Assembly: GCA_027919835.1 (NCBI GenBank) | Contig: JANVFP010000007.1 | Location: forward strand, 1,488,001 to 1,552,000 | Source of the DNA: Lentinula raphanica | Taxonomy: Eukaryota; Basidiomycota; Agaricomycetes; Agaricales; Omphalotaceae | DNA length: 64,000 bases | Direction: 5' to 3' | Shown: piece after piece, positions 36,270 through 47,300 of the stretch | Layout of the letters: each line of letters starts with the position of its first letter | Position numbering within the stretch: position 1 is the first letter of the stretch | Notes under the pieces: generated by a model | The model's database searches: none | Told to the model about the DNA's origin: nothing | The model's input: only the letters and a program-made list of their open reading frames with translations | Translations under genes and position numbers: made by a program

Positions 36270-37560
36270 TCACCGCCTAGGTTGTTCAGTGTCTTGTTCC
36301 CTGGCTTGCAGATCCCTCTCTGCGCAAACTTCATCAAACAGGATGACCATATCTGGATGACCTCTATTTACAGCTAGTTGCCTTGGGATGTCGCCATCGA
36401 CATCAACATTATCCATTCTGGCACCATGATCAAGGAGAAGGCGGGCAATTGCCAAATGATTTCCATATGCTGCCATGCTGAGGGCCGACCATCTATTAAG
36501 AATTGTATCACTGGTCAAACACAATCAAGGCAAAAATATTGTACCTACCCCCAACGATCTCTAGCATTGACATCACAACCGATACTAATCAGTTTGGCCA
36601 CTTTGTTAAGATCCCCGTCACTTGCGGCTTGAACTATGGCTGTGTCCTTTTGGAACAGCTTCTGAATCATCCTCGAAGGATCCAATTTCTTCCTGATTGT
36701 TGGTGAGACAATCTCCTCTACTGCTTTTTCCGATTGTTTCCTGTGTAACTCTGTCTCGAAGTTGGAGTCATTCTCGACAATTGTTGCCGAACTAGTGGAT
36801 GAACCAAAGCTTCCATCGCTCCCTAATGTACTAGTTGTGGGCGACATATCCGGATCGTCCGGCGGAGGGAGCTCGTTAGCCAACCCTTGAGATAAGGCTG
36901 CTTTCATCCAATTGGAAATATATTGGTGATTTTCCTCCATGACCGCTGGCGAGATTCCTACATCCTCAAGCTCACGACGCAATTGGTGCCATACGTCCGG
37001 AGACTCTATGCTCTCGACGACATCACTAGTAGTCACAACTGAGCCTTCACGATATCCTGCGCGCACTTCGGAAATGAACTTGTTGAGCCGTTTTTCGATA
37101 CGGGTCGTGGATGAACTAATACAGAGTAAGTACAACTAAAAGAACTAGTGGGGGCCTGAGTAACTCACTTGATCAACGTACTGTTAAAAGCGGTCAACAA
37201 GGTGGCCTGACCAATCAGCCGCAACCTTACATCCGCCAAGTCCTCCAGACGAAAGCGCATTCGATCCCATGTCCTCTGCGCCTGAGTACCTAGACTTTCA
37301 TATGAATCCAGCAGCTTTTGAAGGTCTTTGAGGGCAGCTTCACATCCATCAGTGAGGAGCTTCAAACGATACCTCCTCGAAGTATCTAGGTCGGTATATT
37401 CGCCGAGGTAATCCTCAGTCTCCTTGAGTACTACATGCAAAGATGCAACTTCGCTGGATAACCGTTTAAAATCTTCGCCAGAATCCTTGCAGGATTTGTA
37501 TATCGACCAAGCAAATTTGGACACAAGAAATACGTCCCCGATACCGATACCGAACGACAT
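36270..37560 (-). CDS. STAND-type N-terminal domain protein with ankyrin repeats
   Basis: Starts at ATG 37560 (MSFGIGIGDVFLVSKFAWSIY). The first about 190 residues are helical and match the pattern of the fungal N-terminal domain found on STAND/NLR-like and HeLo-like proteins (SCKDSGEDFKRLSSEVASLHVVLKE). A linker and a Ser/Thr-rich segment follow, then at least two ankyrin repeats (AIVQAASDGDLNKVAKLISIG; WSALSMAAYGNHLAIARLLL) near the C-terminus. It stops at 36270, or, if a GTGAGT donor there is used, a few codons later. There is no NACHT or NB-ARC module between, so it is a minimal relative of fungal NLR-like proteins. A role in self/non-self or stress signalling is only inferred. Confidence 0.7.
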
Positions 37561-38072
37561 CTCTGAAGGGGACCGAAGAATTATGACGCAGGGGGAGGAT
37601 GGGGGAGGGGGTTCTAAAGCGATTCCAAATGATACCTTGAAAGTCGTAAAGCATCAATTATAAGGTACAGCGCAGATTGAGTACATAGTACGTACCACCA
37701 GATTGTTACTAGTCCGCATCTGTCTACGCCAATGTAAATGTGATTCATTGGCACAGCACTGGACAGCACCACGTTCGTAAAAAGGAAAACAAGAGTGACC
37801 GCGCAGAGACACCTCATTTCTGAAATCTGTCATGATCATTTCAGCACTTTGTCGTAGCAACAGAGTGACACTAGTGGATTTACAACCGAGATAGGTTTGA
37901 CGAAACCTGGATACCTCCTTCAGCGTTTCTCGCAGATGTGTCAAAGGGGAGAGAAACACACAGAGAAGCGATTCCGTTGAGGGATGGCGCAATGAACAGA
38001 GCTTGACAGACATCAGATTCGTACAACACAGTCATCCTCGTCCCAAGGTGCTCAGATAGCAACGATAAGAGC
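37561..38072. other. Spacer with duplicated 3' gene fragment
   Basis: Upstream half is the promoter of the ankyrin gene. Around 38011-38056 the sequence repeats, with about 85 percent identity by eye, the 3' coding end of the adjacent amine oxidase (38081-38126), about 70 bp away. Confidence 0.55.
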
Positions 38073-39674
38073 CTATTGAACATCAGATTCATACAATGCA
38101 GCAATCCTCATCCCAACGTGCTCCCCAGACAAGTAAGCACCGGCTACCGTCCCACATTCCTCGAAAGGAGCAGCATGCTCACCACAAAACCACAATCTCC
38201 GCCCCGGACAACCTTTCTTAATTGTCTCCACGTCTTGATCTGCCTCTTCTACACCAGACTGAAAGTTACAATAGCTACCATAGCCATTCAATTCATCTTT
38301 CAGCCATTCAGTGGCTAGAATCGCCTTTGGGACACAGTTTGAGTCGTTTGCATTGAAACCGGGAAGACGTGAGTAATATGGAAAGAAGAAACGGTCCAGA
38401 AAGTGAAATTTTTCCTCCTTTGATTTGGTGTGTATCGAATTCACTATGAACCTTGAGCAATCACCGTAGAGATAGAACAGGATAGTAGGATGATTATGTG
38501 GAGGATCGAATGAAGCCAAGTTCCAAATCTCCTGTGCCCAACGATGAGGATTGGTTTCATCAGAATATGTTGGACGAATCCAGTTTGTATAGCTGGGGAA
38601 GGAGTCGGCGGTGTGATCTGAGATCCAGAAAGCAGTTGGAAATGTGATGAACACCTTCTCCAATTGAGAGAGTTTTAGATTGTCGATGGCTGAAGTCAAC
38701 CTGGGTGACAGTGGAGGGTAAAAGCAGTCAATGTGTTTCTTGAGCCATCCAAGAGGTGTTGTCAAAACGACTTCGTCAAACTTCCAGACGAAGCCGTCAT
38801 CTGTGGTCACGCGAAGTAACTCTCCCGCGTTACGATGCTCTGGTGTCTGGACGGAAATGACTCTTTTCCCGAGATGAATGGTGGCGGACTCTGCGGCAGC
38901 TTTTGAGATTCTGTCAAGTATGGCAGCGTAGCTAGAAGCCACGAACATTTCCTCTGCACGAAATGTATAAATAAATCGAAGGTTCATAACAATGTTCTTA
39001 CCTCCTCCACAGCATTCCTCCATCCAAGCGAACCTCAAGCTCTGCTTCCACACAGGCTCGCCTACATAAGCGCCCCACATCTCACTCATCTGTAAAAGTA
39101 TCTCTCGCTCTCGGCCGTCTTCCATTTCCTCAGCGGATTTTCTTCGAATGAAATCATACAAAGTATCTTCCACAGGGATACCTTTGCCGTTGTCTTTAGA
39201 ATGGGCTTCGGCACTGAATTTGAAAGCTTCTTCAATGTAATTCCACAACAGAGTTGAAAGTCTGTCCGTCGTTTCGTTCGGTAACATATTCCCAAGCGAG
39301 TCAAAGATTATCTGCTTGTTATTCCAGCGATGAATTGGTGTATTGGTTTCTGTAGCCAGCTTCCATATTGGGTGTACTTCCCCGCTATCCCAAGTATGAA
39401 TCCAATTGGGGCCACTGTGAATATTGTCAGGGATATACGCGAGGTAGAAGAGCGGTTGAGCATACATATCGATAGGATAACCGAGTTCGTTGGACTGGCA
39501 GATCTGTGATAGATCAGCAGCGTACTCGGGTTGTATCGCACGACTTACTCTGCCACCTATTCTGTCTCTAGCTTCGAGTATTGTCACTTGAAATCCTCGT
39601 GCAAGCAGTATGTCTGCACAGCGTAGGCCTGAGACACCAGCTCCCACAATGCAAACATGGCAAGGCTGAGGCAT
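38073..39674 (-). CDS. FAD-dependent amine oxidase (polyamine oxidase-like)
   Basis: Begins at ATG 39674 with the FAD-binding dinucleotide fold VCIVGAGVSGLRCADILLARG followed by EARDRIGGR. An intron at about 39420-39470 restores the family motif IDIGPNWIHTW from an otherwise odd reading. A second intron near 38950-39000 joins EECCGGEEMFVASSYAAIL. The C-terminal flavin motif is RLWFCGEHAAPFEECGTVAGAYLSG. Length (about 500 residues after splicing) fits polyamine/amine oxidases, which oxidise amines with release of H2O2. No SWIRM or tower domain, so it is not an LSD1-type histone demethylase. No targeting signal is obvious. Confidence 0.9.
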   Translation of the reverse strand: MPQPCHVCIVGAGVSGLRCADILLARGFQVTILEARDRIGGRVSRAIQPEYAADLSQICQSNELGYPIDMYAQPLFYLAYIPDNIHSGPNWIHTWDSGEVHPIWKLATETNTPIHRWNNKQIIFDSLGNMLPNETTDRLSTLLWNYIEEAFKFSAEAHSKDNGKGIPVEDTLYDFIRRKSAEEMEDGREREILLQMSEMWGAYVGEPVWKQSLRFAWMEECCGGGKNIVMNLRFIYTFRAEEMFVASSYAAILDRISKAAAESATIHLGKRVISVQTPEHRNAGELLRVTTDDGFVWKFDEVVLTTPLGWLKKHIDCFYPPLSPRLTSAIDNLKLSQLEKVFITFPTAFWISDHTADSFPSYTNWIRPTYSDETNPHRWAQEIWNLASFDPPHNHPTILFYLYGDCSRFIVNSIHTKSKEEKFHFLDRFFFPYYSRLPGFNANDSNCVPKAILATEWLKDELNGYGSYCNFQSGVEEADQDVETIKKGCPGRRLWFCGEHAAPFEECGTVAGAYLSGEHVGMRIAALYESDVQ

Positions 39675-40283
39675 CTTTTTCCGGAAGTGATGGGTGGCGT
39701 CCTAATGAAAGTTTTAAGTAAATGACCCCTAACCCAGTTACATGTAGCCGCTCGTGAAGCTGTATTATGATAGGCGCCCATGCCGAATACGGCCCCCGGG
39801 TCAAGGCTATCGAACGAACTTCAATGGCATTAGATTTCCTGAGTCTTTCTCGAAGACGCAGATGCTGTACCCAATAGTATATGTTTCTCTGAGTCTGATA
39901 TGTTTCTCAGTGGTCTTAAACTTCCAGTCAATTTCTACAAACTAAGTACGCGGAACTTGGAAGCTCCAGCCTTCAAAGTGCCATGTCCATTGCTCACTAG
40001 CATTCAACATTGGTACTACTACTGGCACGGAGCAACGGTCACCCACCGCGCCGTCGCTAATCCAGAAAGACCATGGTCCATAAGGAACTCGCATTGGTAA
40101 CAAATTGTACCGTTTCAACATTCCGGACCCGACAGTGCATATAGCATCAGCAAAAGTGTCGATAAATTATAAAATATTTATAAACCATTGATATGAGTTG
40201 TAAGGCTTGTTATCATGATGCTACATTATGTGACGTCTCTGGCTGATAATAATTTCAGGTAAAGGCTTGTAATCTGACATAAT
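39675..40283. other. Intergenic flank of the KDZ transposon
   Basis: Promoter side of the amine oxidase gene and left flank of the transposon. AT-rich near 40160-40260, no supported ORF. Confidence 0.5.
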
Positions 40284-40644
40284 CACCTCAACCTCACATC
40301 AATTGACTTATATAATGATGCCAAGCACGGTGGTGTATGGCATCCTTGTACAAGTCAAATGTGCTGATTCTCAATATGTGGCAATAAATACTTGAATATT
40401 GTCAGATATTTCAGATATAGAAGGGGTCCAGAGGCCTCCATAGACCCATCATTTGTAGTAGGTAATGGTTCGTAATACTATCAGCCGGAGTCTTGCCGCG
40501 GTCAAAGCGTTCGTTTGCATCCCGCCCAATTCTCATGACCTCGACTGTGAGAAATTCTCGTCACTGCTTGTTTCCCGCCCTCCCGCCTTTATCCCGCTGG
40601 CGCTTAAAACTTTCGGAGTTCAAAACCACTTAGAAAAACATCTC
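40284..40644. repeat. Left terminal inverted repeat of KDZ element
   Basis: Matches the reverse complement of 50738-51030 plus 52102-52171. It begins CACCTCAACCTCAC and its inner end is TTAGAAAAACATCTC. The frame it contains (about 40465-40683) recurs inverted in the right arm and is not counted as a gene. Confidence 0.92.
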
Positions 40645-40708
40645 GCGCGTCAATTTTTGTCCAACGGCAATGAATTCAAATAACGATAACTCGTTCGACA
40701 ACACTACG

Positions 40709-42296
40709 CTAAGCACTAGAAGTGTTTGTTACGTCTGCGGCAACTGCCCTCTTCTTTCGTGGGCCACGAGGTTTGTTCGCATCCAAGCGTTTCTTCCTCT
40801 TCTTCTGAACATAAGCAACACCGGTACCGTCCTCTGCCCTCACCGCAAACGAGTTGACAAACGTCGCAGTAGTCGAGGACATAGCTGTCGAGTCCGAAGG
40901 AGCGCTAGTGTCTGCAGTGACGGATTCACTAGGAACGATGCTCTGGCTGGGAGGCGTCGCGTCGGCAGCGTCTGAAGTGGGATCGTTCTCACTGCGAGGT
41001 TGCTCCTCCACCACCTGAGTTTGCCTCTCAGCTTCGTGGAAACGGTTGGGATTTCGACTCCACTCGGCGTATTCAGAAGCAGTCATCTTGTAAAAGTGAG
41101 TGTTGTCATTCTGAAAGGATGCAGTGAGGAGTCGAACATCGGCTCCTGTAGTGAGACTACTAGGGCACACGAATTTGATGCCGGGAGGCCAGTTCTTCAA
41201 TATAATGCCAAACGGAGCGGTGATGCGTTCTCCGAAGTTGGTGTATAGCATTCGGGAGACTTTTGTTTTCCCGGCACATTGCTCTGATAACTGTTAGTTA
41301 CGATAATGCGTTGGACGCAGAATACTCACGAAGTTTATCAAGAATCAACTGAGCAAGCTTGGCCTTTTCATTCTGCAGTTGCTGGGCGTACGAAGTCACG
41401 ACTCCTTCGATGCCTGAAAGCATGTAGCCTTCCATCCTCTTGCCCAACTCATCCGGTCCCATCTTGAACGCCAGGGAAAAGAACTCCACGACACGGTTGC
41501 TGGAGACTACGATGCGGGGGGCGTTGAAATGGCTGAGATCACTGCGCACAGTGATCAGAATGCTCTCGTTGCCGGTACGCATCGCCAAGCGCATCAACTA
41601 CATAGGTCAAGTGGTCAGTTAAATATGCAAAGACAGTAAGCCTTGTAACTCACCGCCTCTTCGCAGCCATCCAGGGTTAGCCGGGAGTCATGGAATGCTG
41701 CAAGGGAAGTATTGTGATGACCGATTTCTCGGTTGACGCGGTTCTCCTCTAGGACGTCGATATGGTCCTTTGTAGCTTCCATTCGTTCCTCTTCATTCAT
41801 GGTCGCCCATTTCTTCGCAATCTCAGTAATGTGATTCGACAGCCTTTCCTTGTCTCCTCCTGGCGCTACACCTGGATATGCTTTCAATAAAGAAACAATA
41901 GTATCGAAATAAATTTTGCTTGCCTTCATTAATTTTCGCCATCTCTAAGCTCGTGAAAGCATTCCACATTCCAGAACGTTTTGCCCGAATTTTCAAACGA
42001 TGCGTCTGATATATGTCGTCCACGATTTGCTTGACGGTATACTTGCCACACTCCTCTCTGATTTTCGTAGCCTCGTCAAAAATCATCGCTTGGACGGCCA
42101 AGATTTTCTCGGTGTAGAGAGACTTCTCATCCGAGCACCTTTGCTTTCGAGCCAACTTCTCCTGATTGGTGAGTTTCTTGACGTTCCGAGGTTTGACCCT
42201 ATAACGCCAAGGTCGCCTCGACTGTCCTTCAGCCCGAGCTTCACTGAGGAACCGCTCGAGGGCTTGACCTTTTTTCGCAGTCTTCAAACGTGGCAT
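40709..42296 (-). CDS. KDZ accessory gene 1, basic protein with Lys/Arg-rich tail
   Basis: Starts at ATG 42296 (MPRLKTAKKGQALERFL) and runs through about four exons to TAG at 40709-40711. The N-terminal part is basic (RRPWRYRVKPRNVKKL). It continues with MWNAFTSLEMAKINE, then after a probable GC-AG intron (41872-41923) GVAPGGDKERLSNHITEIAKK and MNEEERMEATKDHI, and later FGIILKNWPPGIKFV. The tail has a nuclear-localisation-like run (KKRKKRLDANKPRGPRKKR). I do not recognise a catalytic domain. Its place between the inverted repeats and its basic ends suggest a DNA- or chromatin-binding helper of the element, but that is inference. The frame is open and splice sites are intact. Confidence 0.65.
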
Positions 42297-42431
42297 GGAG
42301 AGTACGGTGGTATGATGAGACAACAAAAAATTCGACTGTTATTTTTCGACACTATTGAATATACATTTGAAAGCACATTGCAGAGCGACGGAGTGTTTAC
42401 ATTGCGACGGGGCGGTTACAATTTGCGACGG

Positions 42432-43769
42432 TCAGTTGGTAATTGAACCGTGATAAAGGTCAAACAAGAAAAGGGCCAATCCTTCGGTAATCACGTCACC
42501 AAATTCCTGCTGGACACTCTCGAAGAAATCTTGGCAATCCTCAGCGACGGAGAGCATATTCTCGATGCCTTCAATCGAGACACCATCCCACTCTTGACAG
42601 AACAGATAATGGCGCACCCAATCGCTACCAGAAGTTTCTTCGGCATGATCGCGACCCTTCCCCTTCCCCTTCGGCTTCTGTTTGGTTGGGGACTCGCCGT
42701 AGGAGATATTCACGCTAGGTGAATAAATGACAACCCCACCAGATGCCGTCGGAAGAGGTGTATGCGGACTGCCGGTATCGAACCCACGATCTGGCGTGTA
42801 AGGACGGGGGGCAGGCGACGCAGAGGCTCTCTGACTCGCAGAGGCTGCAGCAAGATGGTTCAGAATCAACGTCGGGGCAGGAGAGCTCTGAGGAGTGTTC
42901 GAAGCCAATACAGCGGCAGAAGGGCTCGAAGGCATGTTCAATGCAGCAGATGGCGTAGGACCAGGGTTATTAGTAGCTACAGTCGCACCCGCAGCAGCTA
43001 CAGTCGACGGAGGGGCAGCAGTCGAAGCAGTCGAAGCCGCAGGAGGGGCAGCATTCGAAGGGGCAGCAGTCGAAGGGGCAGGAGGGGCGGGGGCAGGTGC
43101 TGTAGGTGCAGGTGTATGGAGCGTCGTAGACAAGATTCCGTGGGGATACACGCTCGCACGAATAGTCGCTGCATCGGCTGGTTGAAACGTTGGATTATAG
43201 TCGTACAGCAAGCCAGCGGGATTGGCATCGAACGAGATCGCAGAGTAAAGGGCTTCACGAAAACTTCCAAAACCAAAAGCTCGGCAAAAGGCAGCCCTCG
43301 AATTGTCGACGCTCTGGAATGCTTCGCGGCTATACGATAGTTTGTTACTGCAGATTGAACGAGTTGAGCAGGTAACTTACGTGCTTTGATAAATGCCAGC
43401 GTGGGTGGCATACCGAGCATGCCACCAGATCCTAGTGCCTTGACCTAAACCTTCATCTTGTATCAACGCCGCCTCCGTCGTACTGAGCTCGTTCGAGTGC
43501 AAGATCGCGGAAGCAAACTGAGCAGAAGAGGCGTTGGCGTTCTGCGCAACGAACGGTTGAAGGTTATCGAGAATGATCCTCGCTTGACTGTTTGTATTCG
43601 CCTGGATAGAAATGGGGAGATGCGGACCATTTCCCCCGCTTCTCCTCCATTGCCTGCGAACGAGAGAAGTGAGATGATAGATGTGTATGATCAAAGAAAT
43701 TACTCACATCGTGGTGTGTAGGCTTCCGCCTGTGGGACTGAGAAAAACGAAACGTTGTTGCATGGACAT
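42432..43769 (-). CDS. KDZ accessory gene 2, Ala/Pro-rich protein
   Basis: Starts at ATG 43769 (MSMQQRFVFLSPTGGSLHTT). A splice near 43655-43707 continues as WRRSGGNGPHLPISIQANTN, with a globular-looking N-terminal region (IQDEGLGQGTRIWWHARYATH). Further exons lead to a long Ala/Pro/Ser/Thr-rich low-complexity stretch (about 100 residues) and a more ordered, acidic end (WVRHYLFCQEWDGVSIEGIENML). It stops at 42432. No known domain is recognised. The ordered C-terminal about 60 residues with paired aromatic positions may be an interaction module. Confidence 0.6.
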
Positions 43770-44228
43770 GGTCGAAAGAGATCAAGAGATGTTTGGAACT
43801 CAGACGGTTGATTTTAATCTTTTATACCTGCCCTGCAAAAATTTATAGAAAATGTGAAATCGATGGAAATCCGACGGAAATATTCTGTGACATGAATCAA
43901 AGTCTTGTGACTTGCAACTACCACTCCGTTCGACTTGAACATGAAGATCAGATTGAAGCTGAATCGCGGTAAGTGACGATGATTGAAGCTTCGTGGTTGA
44001 ACGTTGGTTCGTGCATTGGGGAAGCCCACATCGAACTCTGAAAAAATACTTTGAATACCTGTGCAACGGGAATTCGAGGTTATTCTTTCATTGTGCTGTT
44101 GTGTGGTATTCCTTGGGGGCATGAGCCAGCGTTCAGTGCAGTTTCTTGGGTGCGAGGAATTTTAGTAACATTTCTCTTTTGTCAGATATAGGGAAAGATT
44201 TGGGTGTCTCTGCTTACATACTAAGCAG

Positions 44229-45686
44229 TGGTTTCAACTTCGCAAATGCTTTGTTGGACGTAGTCCTGTACGAATCTGAACGGGATGAGCTTTTTGGTCA
44301 GACCGACAACGGCCACGAAACAACGCCTTCACCACTAACAAGCTTACCTCCTTCTCCTCTGCCTTCACGGTCAGTATCCCCGCTGCTGCAAGACCCAAAC
44401 CCTACCGCAGCTCCGCCGAAATCTCAGAGCCGTAAACGACATTCCAAAAATCAAAGCAAAAGAAACAAGAAGAAGCGACGGCTCGAAGAACCAAAGAATG
44501 CAGCTTCCATTTTGCCTCGTTCTGCAGCGACCACGAGACACGTCACAGCTGCAGTGCCTATTCCTTCGCAGTTCACTACCTTGACCGACGCCAAAGTTGC
44601 TTCGACCGGATATGTTGGGTTACGCACTGTGGAACCCGATACAGATGGCCAGGAGTTCTCTCTTTCGGACCTCGTCGGTTCTCAATCGAAGTTTGATTTC
44701 AATTTAATTGAGTGGAATGCAAAGTAAGCGCGCGCCACACAGTCGAGTGTTCTTGTACTAATGCATTGCTTTTCAGACAGACCATGCCCATCATCGACAA
44801 TGATGGTCGTCTGACCACCATCCTTGTTGCACCACCTCAAACGGTTGAGTGGAAAACGTGCACCCATGCCGCTACCGAAGCTCTGAAGAAGGAACGCAGC
44901 CGGTGTGGGTTTACGGCAGAACAGAAAGATCATCGCCGAGGCAAGTTCCCAGCACTATCATCTGGTATTCTCTACGGCAATGGCATGACGGTACGTTCAT
45001 ATTCAAATCTTGAACACGGACTCATCTTCTCCATTATGATTCAGGAACCTGCCAACATATCACACAACATGAAGAATACCGCTGCGCTGAAGCGCTTGAC
45101 AAGCCATTGGGCGTTCGAGCGAATGTCAGGTTTTGTCACGGGGGTAATGAAAGTATGGGCTCCACGTCTCTACAACTACTACGAAACACACCTCGACGCC
45201 GTATTGGACTCTGACTCGCACCTCCATCGGCCTTTCGAGAACAGCGTTTTCGCCGCTGCCGCATTCAATTTCGGTCCCAAAACTGTCTGTTTTCCTCATG
45301 TTGATTTCGGTAATCTTCCATTCGGATGGTGCCCAATATGGTCTTTGGGAAAGTACAACTACAAGAAGGGTGGCCATCTCGTGCTGTGGGACTTGAAGCT
45401 CGTCGTCGAGTTTCCTCCAGGTTCACTGATAATCATTCCTTCAGGAGTACTTCGACATTCTAACACTTCCATCGCGTACCGTGAGACTCGGTATTCTTTT
45501 ACACAATACACACCTGGAGGGCTCTTCCGCTGGGTTCAAGATTTTGGATTTCAGACATTCGAGAACTACGTTAAGTACCGTGACCCAGCAGCTGCTAAGC
45601 GAGACGATGAGGAGAAACGGCGCCGCTGGCAAACGGGGTTAAGCTTATTCTCGACGTCGTCAGAACTTGGATGGGACATTAGCTAG
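44229..45686 (+). CDS. TET/JBP family 2-oxoglutarate/Fe(II) dioxygenase
   Basis: Predicted to oxidise 5-methylcytosine (to hydroxymethyl-, formyl- or carboxylcytosine) or thymine in DNA. Exons end at 44723, 44777-44990 and 45045-45686; the 5' end upstream of about 44229 is unresolved. An N-terminal Pro/Ser-rich linker has a nuclear-localisation-like basic run (RKRHSKNQSKRNKKKRR). The catalytic double-stranded beta-helix shows the HxD dyad in FPHVDFGNLPFGW (His at 45297-45299, Asp at 45303-45305), GGHLVLWDLKLVVEFPPGS, the distal His in VLRHSN (45456-45458) and the 2OG-binding Arg in ETRYSFTQYTPGG (45488-45490). These match the basidiomycete TET/JBP expansion. All metal and cosubstrate ligands are present and the frame is open, so the enzyme should be active. 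It lies inside the KDZ transposon, antiparallel to the transposase. Confidence 0.9.
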
Positions 45687-46106
45687 ACCACAATATACAA
45701 TGCTTTTACACACACATGAATCTGTCATTGAACATGAGATGAACCCTTGAACTATGCTTGCACGATGATATTTGAAAGTATGAGTTGAATCTATATGAAA
45801 TCTCAACCAGAAATCTGCCCATTTTATCATATATCAATACTATGTCCTCCCCCCCCTCAGTGAAAGAGTGTCTTGAGTGCTCATATATAAGTCTACAGCT
45901 TATTCAACATTTCTCCTACATCCACTACCCTAGTACCATTGAAAACAACGAGTTTTTTGCAAGATTTCTTGGTGTAGGCGCCCATAAGCGCTCGCAGGAA
46001 TTTCGCCACGCACAGAAGGAATTTTGCCACGCACAGAGGCGCTACTCAGGCGGCAATGCTGAGTGCTGATTACCAAATACTCCATTTCACATAACTCCTA
46101 CCATTG
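45687..46106. other. Intra-transposon spacer
   Basis: Between the TET/JBP gene and the next plus-strand gene. It includes a short direct repeat of about 20 bp, GCCACGCACAGA with flanks, at about 46003-46037. No ORF supported. Confidence 0.45.
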
Positions 46107-47014
46107 ATGCCCAAACAACTCCATGGACCACCGCCTGACAGCCAACTAGAACTTCACGGAGAAGAGGAGAAGGAGTTCCTGAAGTCGCTGGGCTATGACA
46201 ATGATTTAATGGACTTTCTGATTGCCACTCGCGCAGATGCAAGACGGTATCATACCCGGAAGGACCGTCAACGAGAATACTATCAGAGGCAGCTATCTTT
46301 CTCTTTTCACTCCATCTTCTCTCATGCTCTGTGCATATAGGAACCGCAAAAAAAAACTCATGTACCAGAGAGAGCGCCGAAGAAAACAACGTGAAACCGA
46401 AACTGTGGCACAGAAGGAGGCGCTTAGAGCTGCTCGTCGTTACTCACAGGCTGCATATCGAGAACTCAACCGAGACTATCTTCGAGTGAAGGAAGCTGAG
46501 CGGCGCGCATGTCTTAAATCATGGTGTGTCCTCTCACTTCTTCACAAGCAGTTGATTCTGACTCTTGCTTCAGCAACGGAAAAATGTCTACTCAATGATC
46601 CTGATAGCTATCACTTGTTCGTTTCGTTTGATAATATATCCCATCAGTTCGATTCTTTCGCCGACGGTTTGGACCCTTCCCCGACGGTCCAAAGCCTGCA
46701 TAAAGCAGGCTTGTGAGAAATCAAAGTCCCCCTCCTTCGACTCTCTTCGTTCCATGTCTTCTGCAATAATTTGGCCTTCTACACCCCTGCCGCCTTTCCA
46801 GCGTCCTGCTCACTGGCCATCACACATTGATCACCAAAACATCTATCTAACTGGCGAAGCAGAAAGGAGAGCCATTCTGCAGACAATCGAAATCGACGAA
46901 GGTGTTTCGAGCGAGGCTGTGGAGGCTTATGTGGACGGTTTCGTAGCAGAAAGAGATGAATATCGTCGCCGAATGGCTGAGATCCGACCAACCATTGAAA
47001 CCAAAATTCGGTGA
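46107..47014 (+). CDS. KDZ accessory gene 3, charged coiled-coil protein
   Basis: ATG 46107 (MPKQLHGPPPDSQLELHGEE) opens a protein rich in Arg, Glu and Lys: RADARRYHTRKDRQREYYQ, then after an intron (about 46285-46335) RNRKKKLMYQRERRRKQRE and ALRAARRYSQAAYRELNRDY. This heptad-like pattern predicts long amphipathic helices. The 3' part, after one or two more introns, reads WPSTPLPPFQRPAHWP and GEAERRAILQTIEIDEG. Exon joins between about 46520 and 46760 are ambiguous, so the exact protein is uncertain or the gene may be damaged. Similar short Arg-rich coiled-coil frames accompany fungal KDZ transposons as far as I recall; the role is unknown. Confidence 0.5.
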
Positions 47015-47300
47015 GTGAGTGTTCACACAACGCAAACTAAGTCATCCTTATGTTCTGCTTCCTCAGGAATGAAATTTTCATGCATGTACAACGAGCGTCT
47101 TGGGCTAACGGCTGGCCAATCACAGAGGCAACTTTGAGCAAAATCTGACTTGTAGCGTACGAGCAAGCAGAGTATGTAATTCACCTGACACTTAGAGAGG
47201 AGGATGCCACAGCTCGTGTGAGCGATGAAGCCTCTCAGCGCTGGGTCGACATTGATTGAATGTACATGATATATGAATACAATGATATATTATCGTGTCC

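Noticed and set aside
38073..39674. LSD1-type histone demethylase
   Set aside because: No SWIRM or tower insertion; size and motifs fit a plain polyamine/amine oxidase.
40465..40683. Frame starting MVRNTISRSLAAVKAF, also found inverted at the right end
   Set aside because: It lies in the inverted repeats, so its duplication follows from the repeat; no protein motif.
42762..43340. Arg/Ser-rich plus-strand frame of 192 codons
   Set aside because: Antisense of the Ala/Pro-rich stretch of accessory gene 2.
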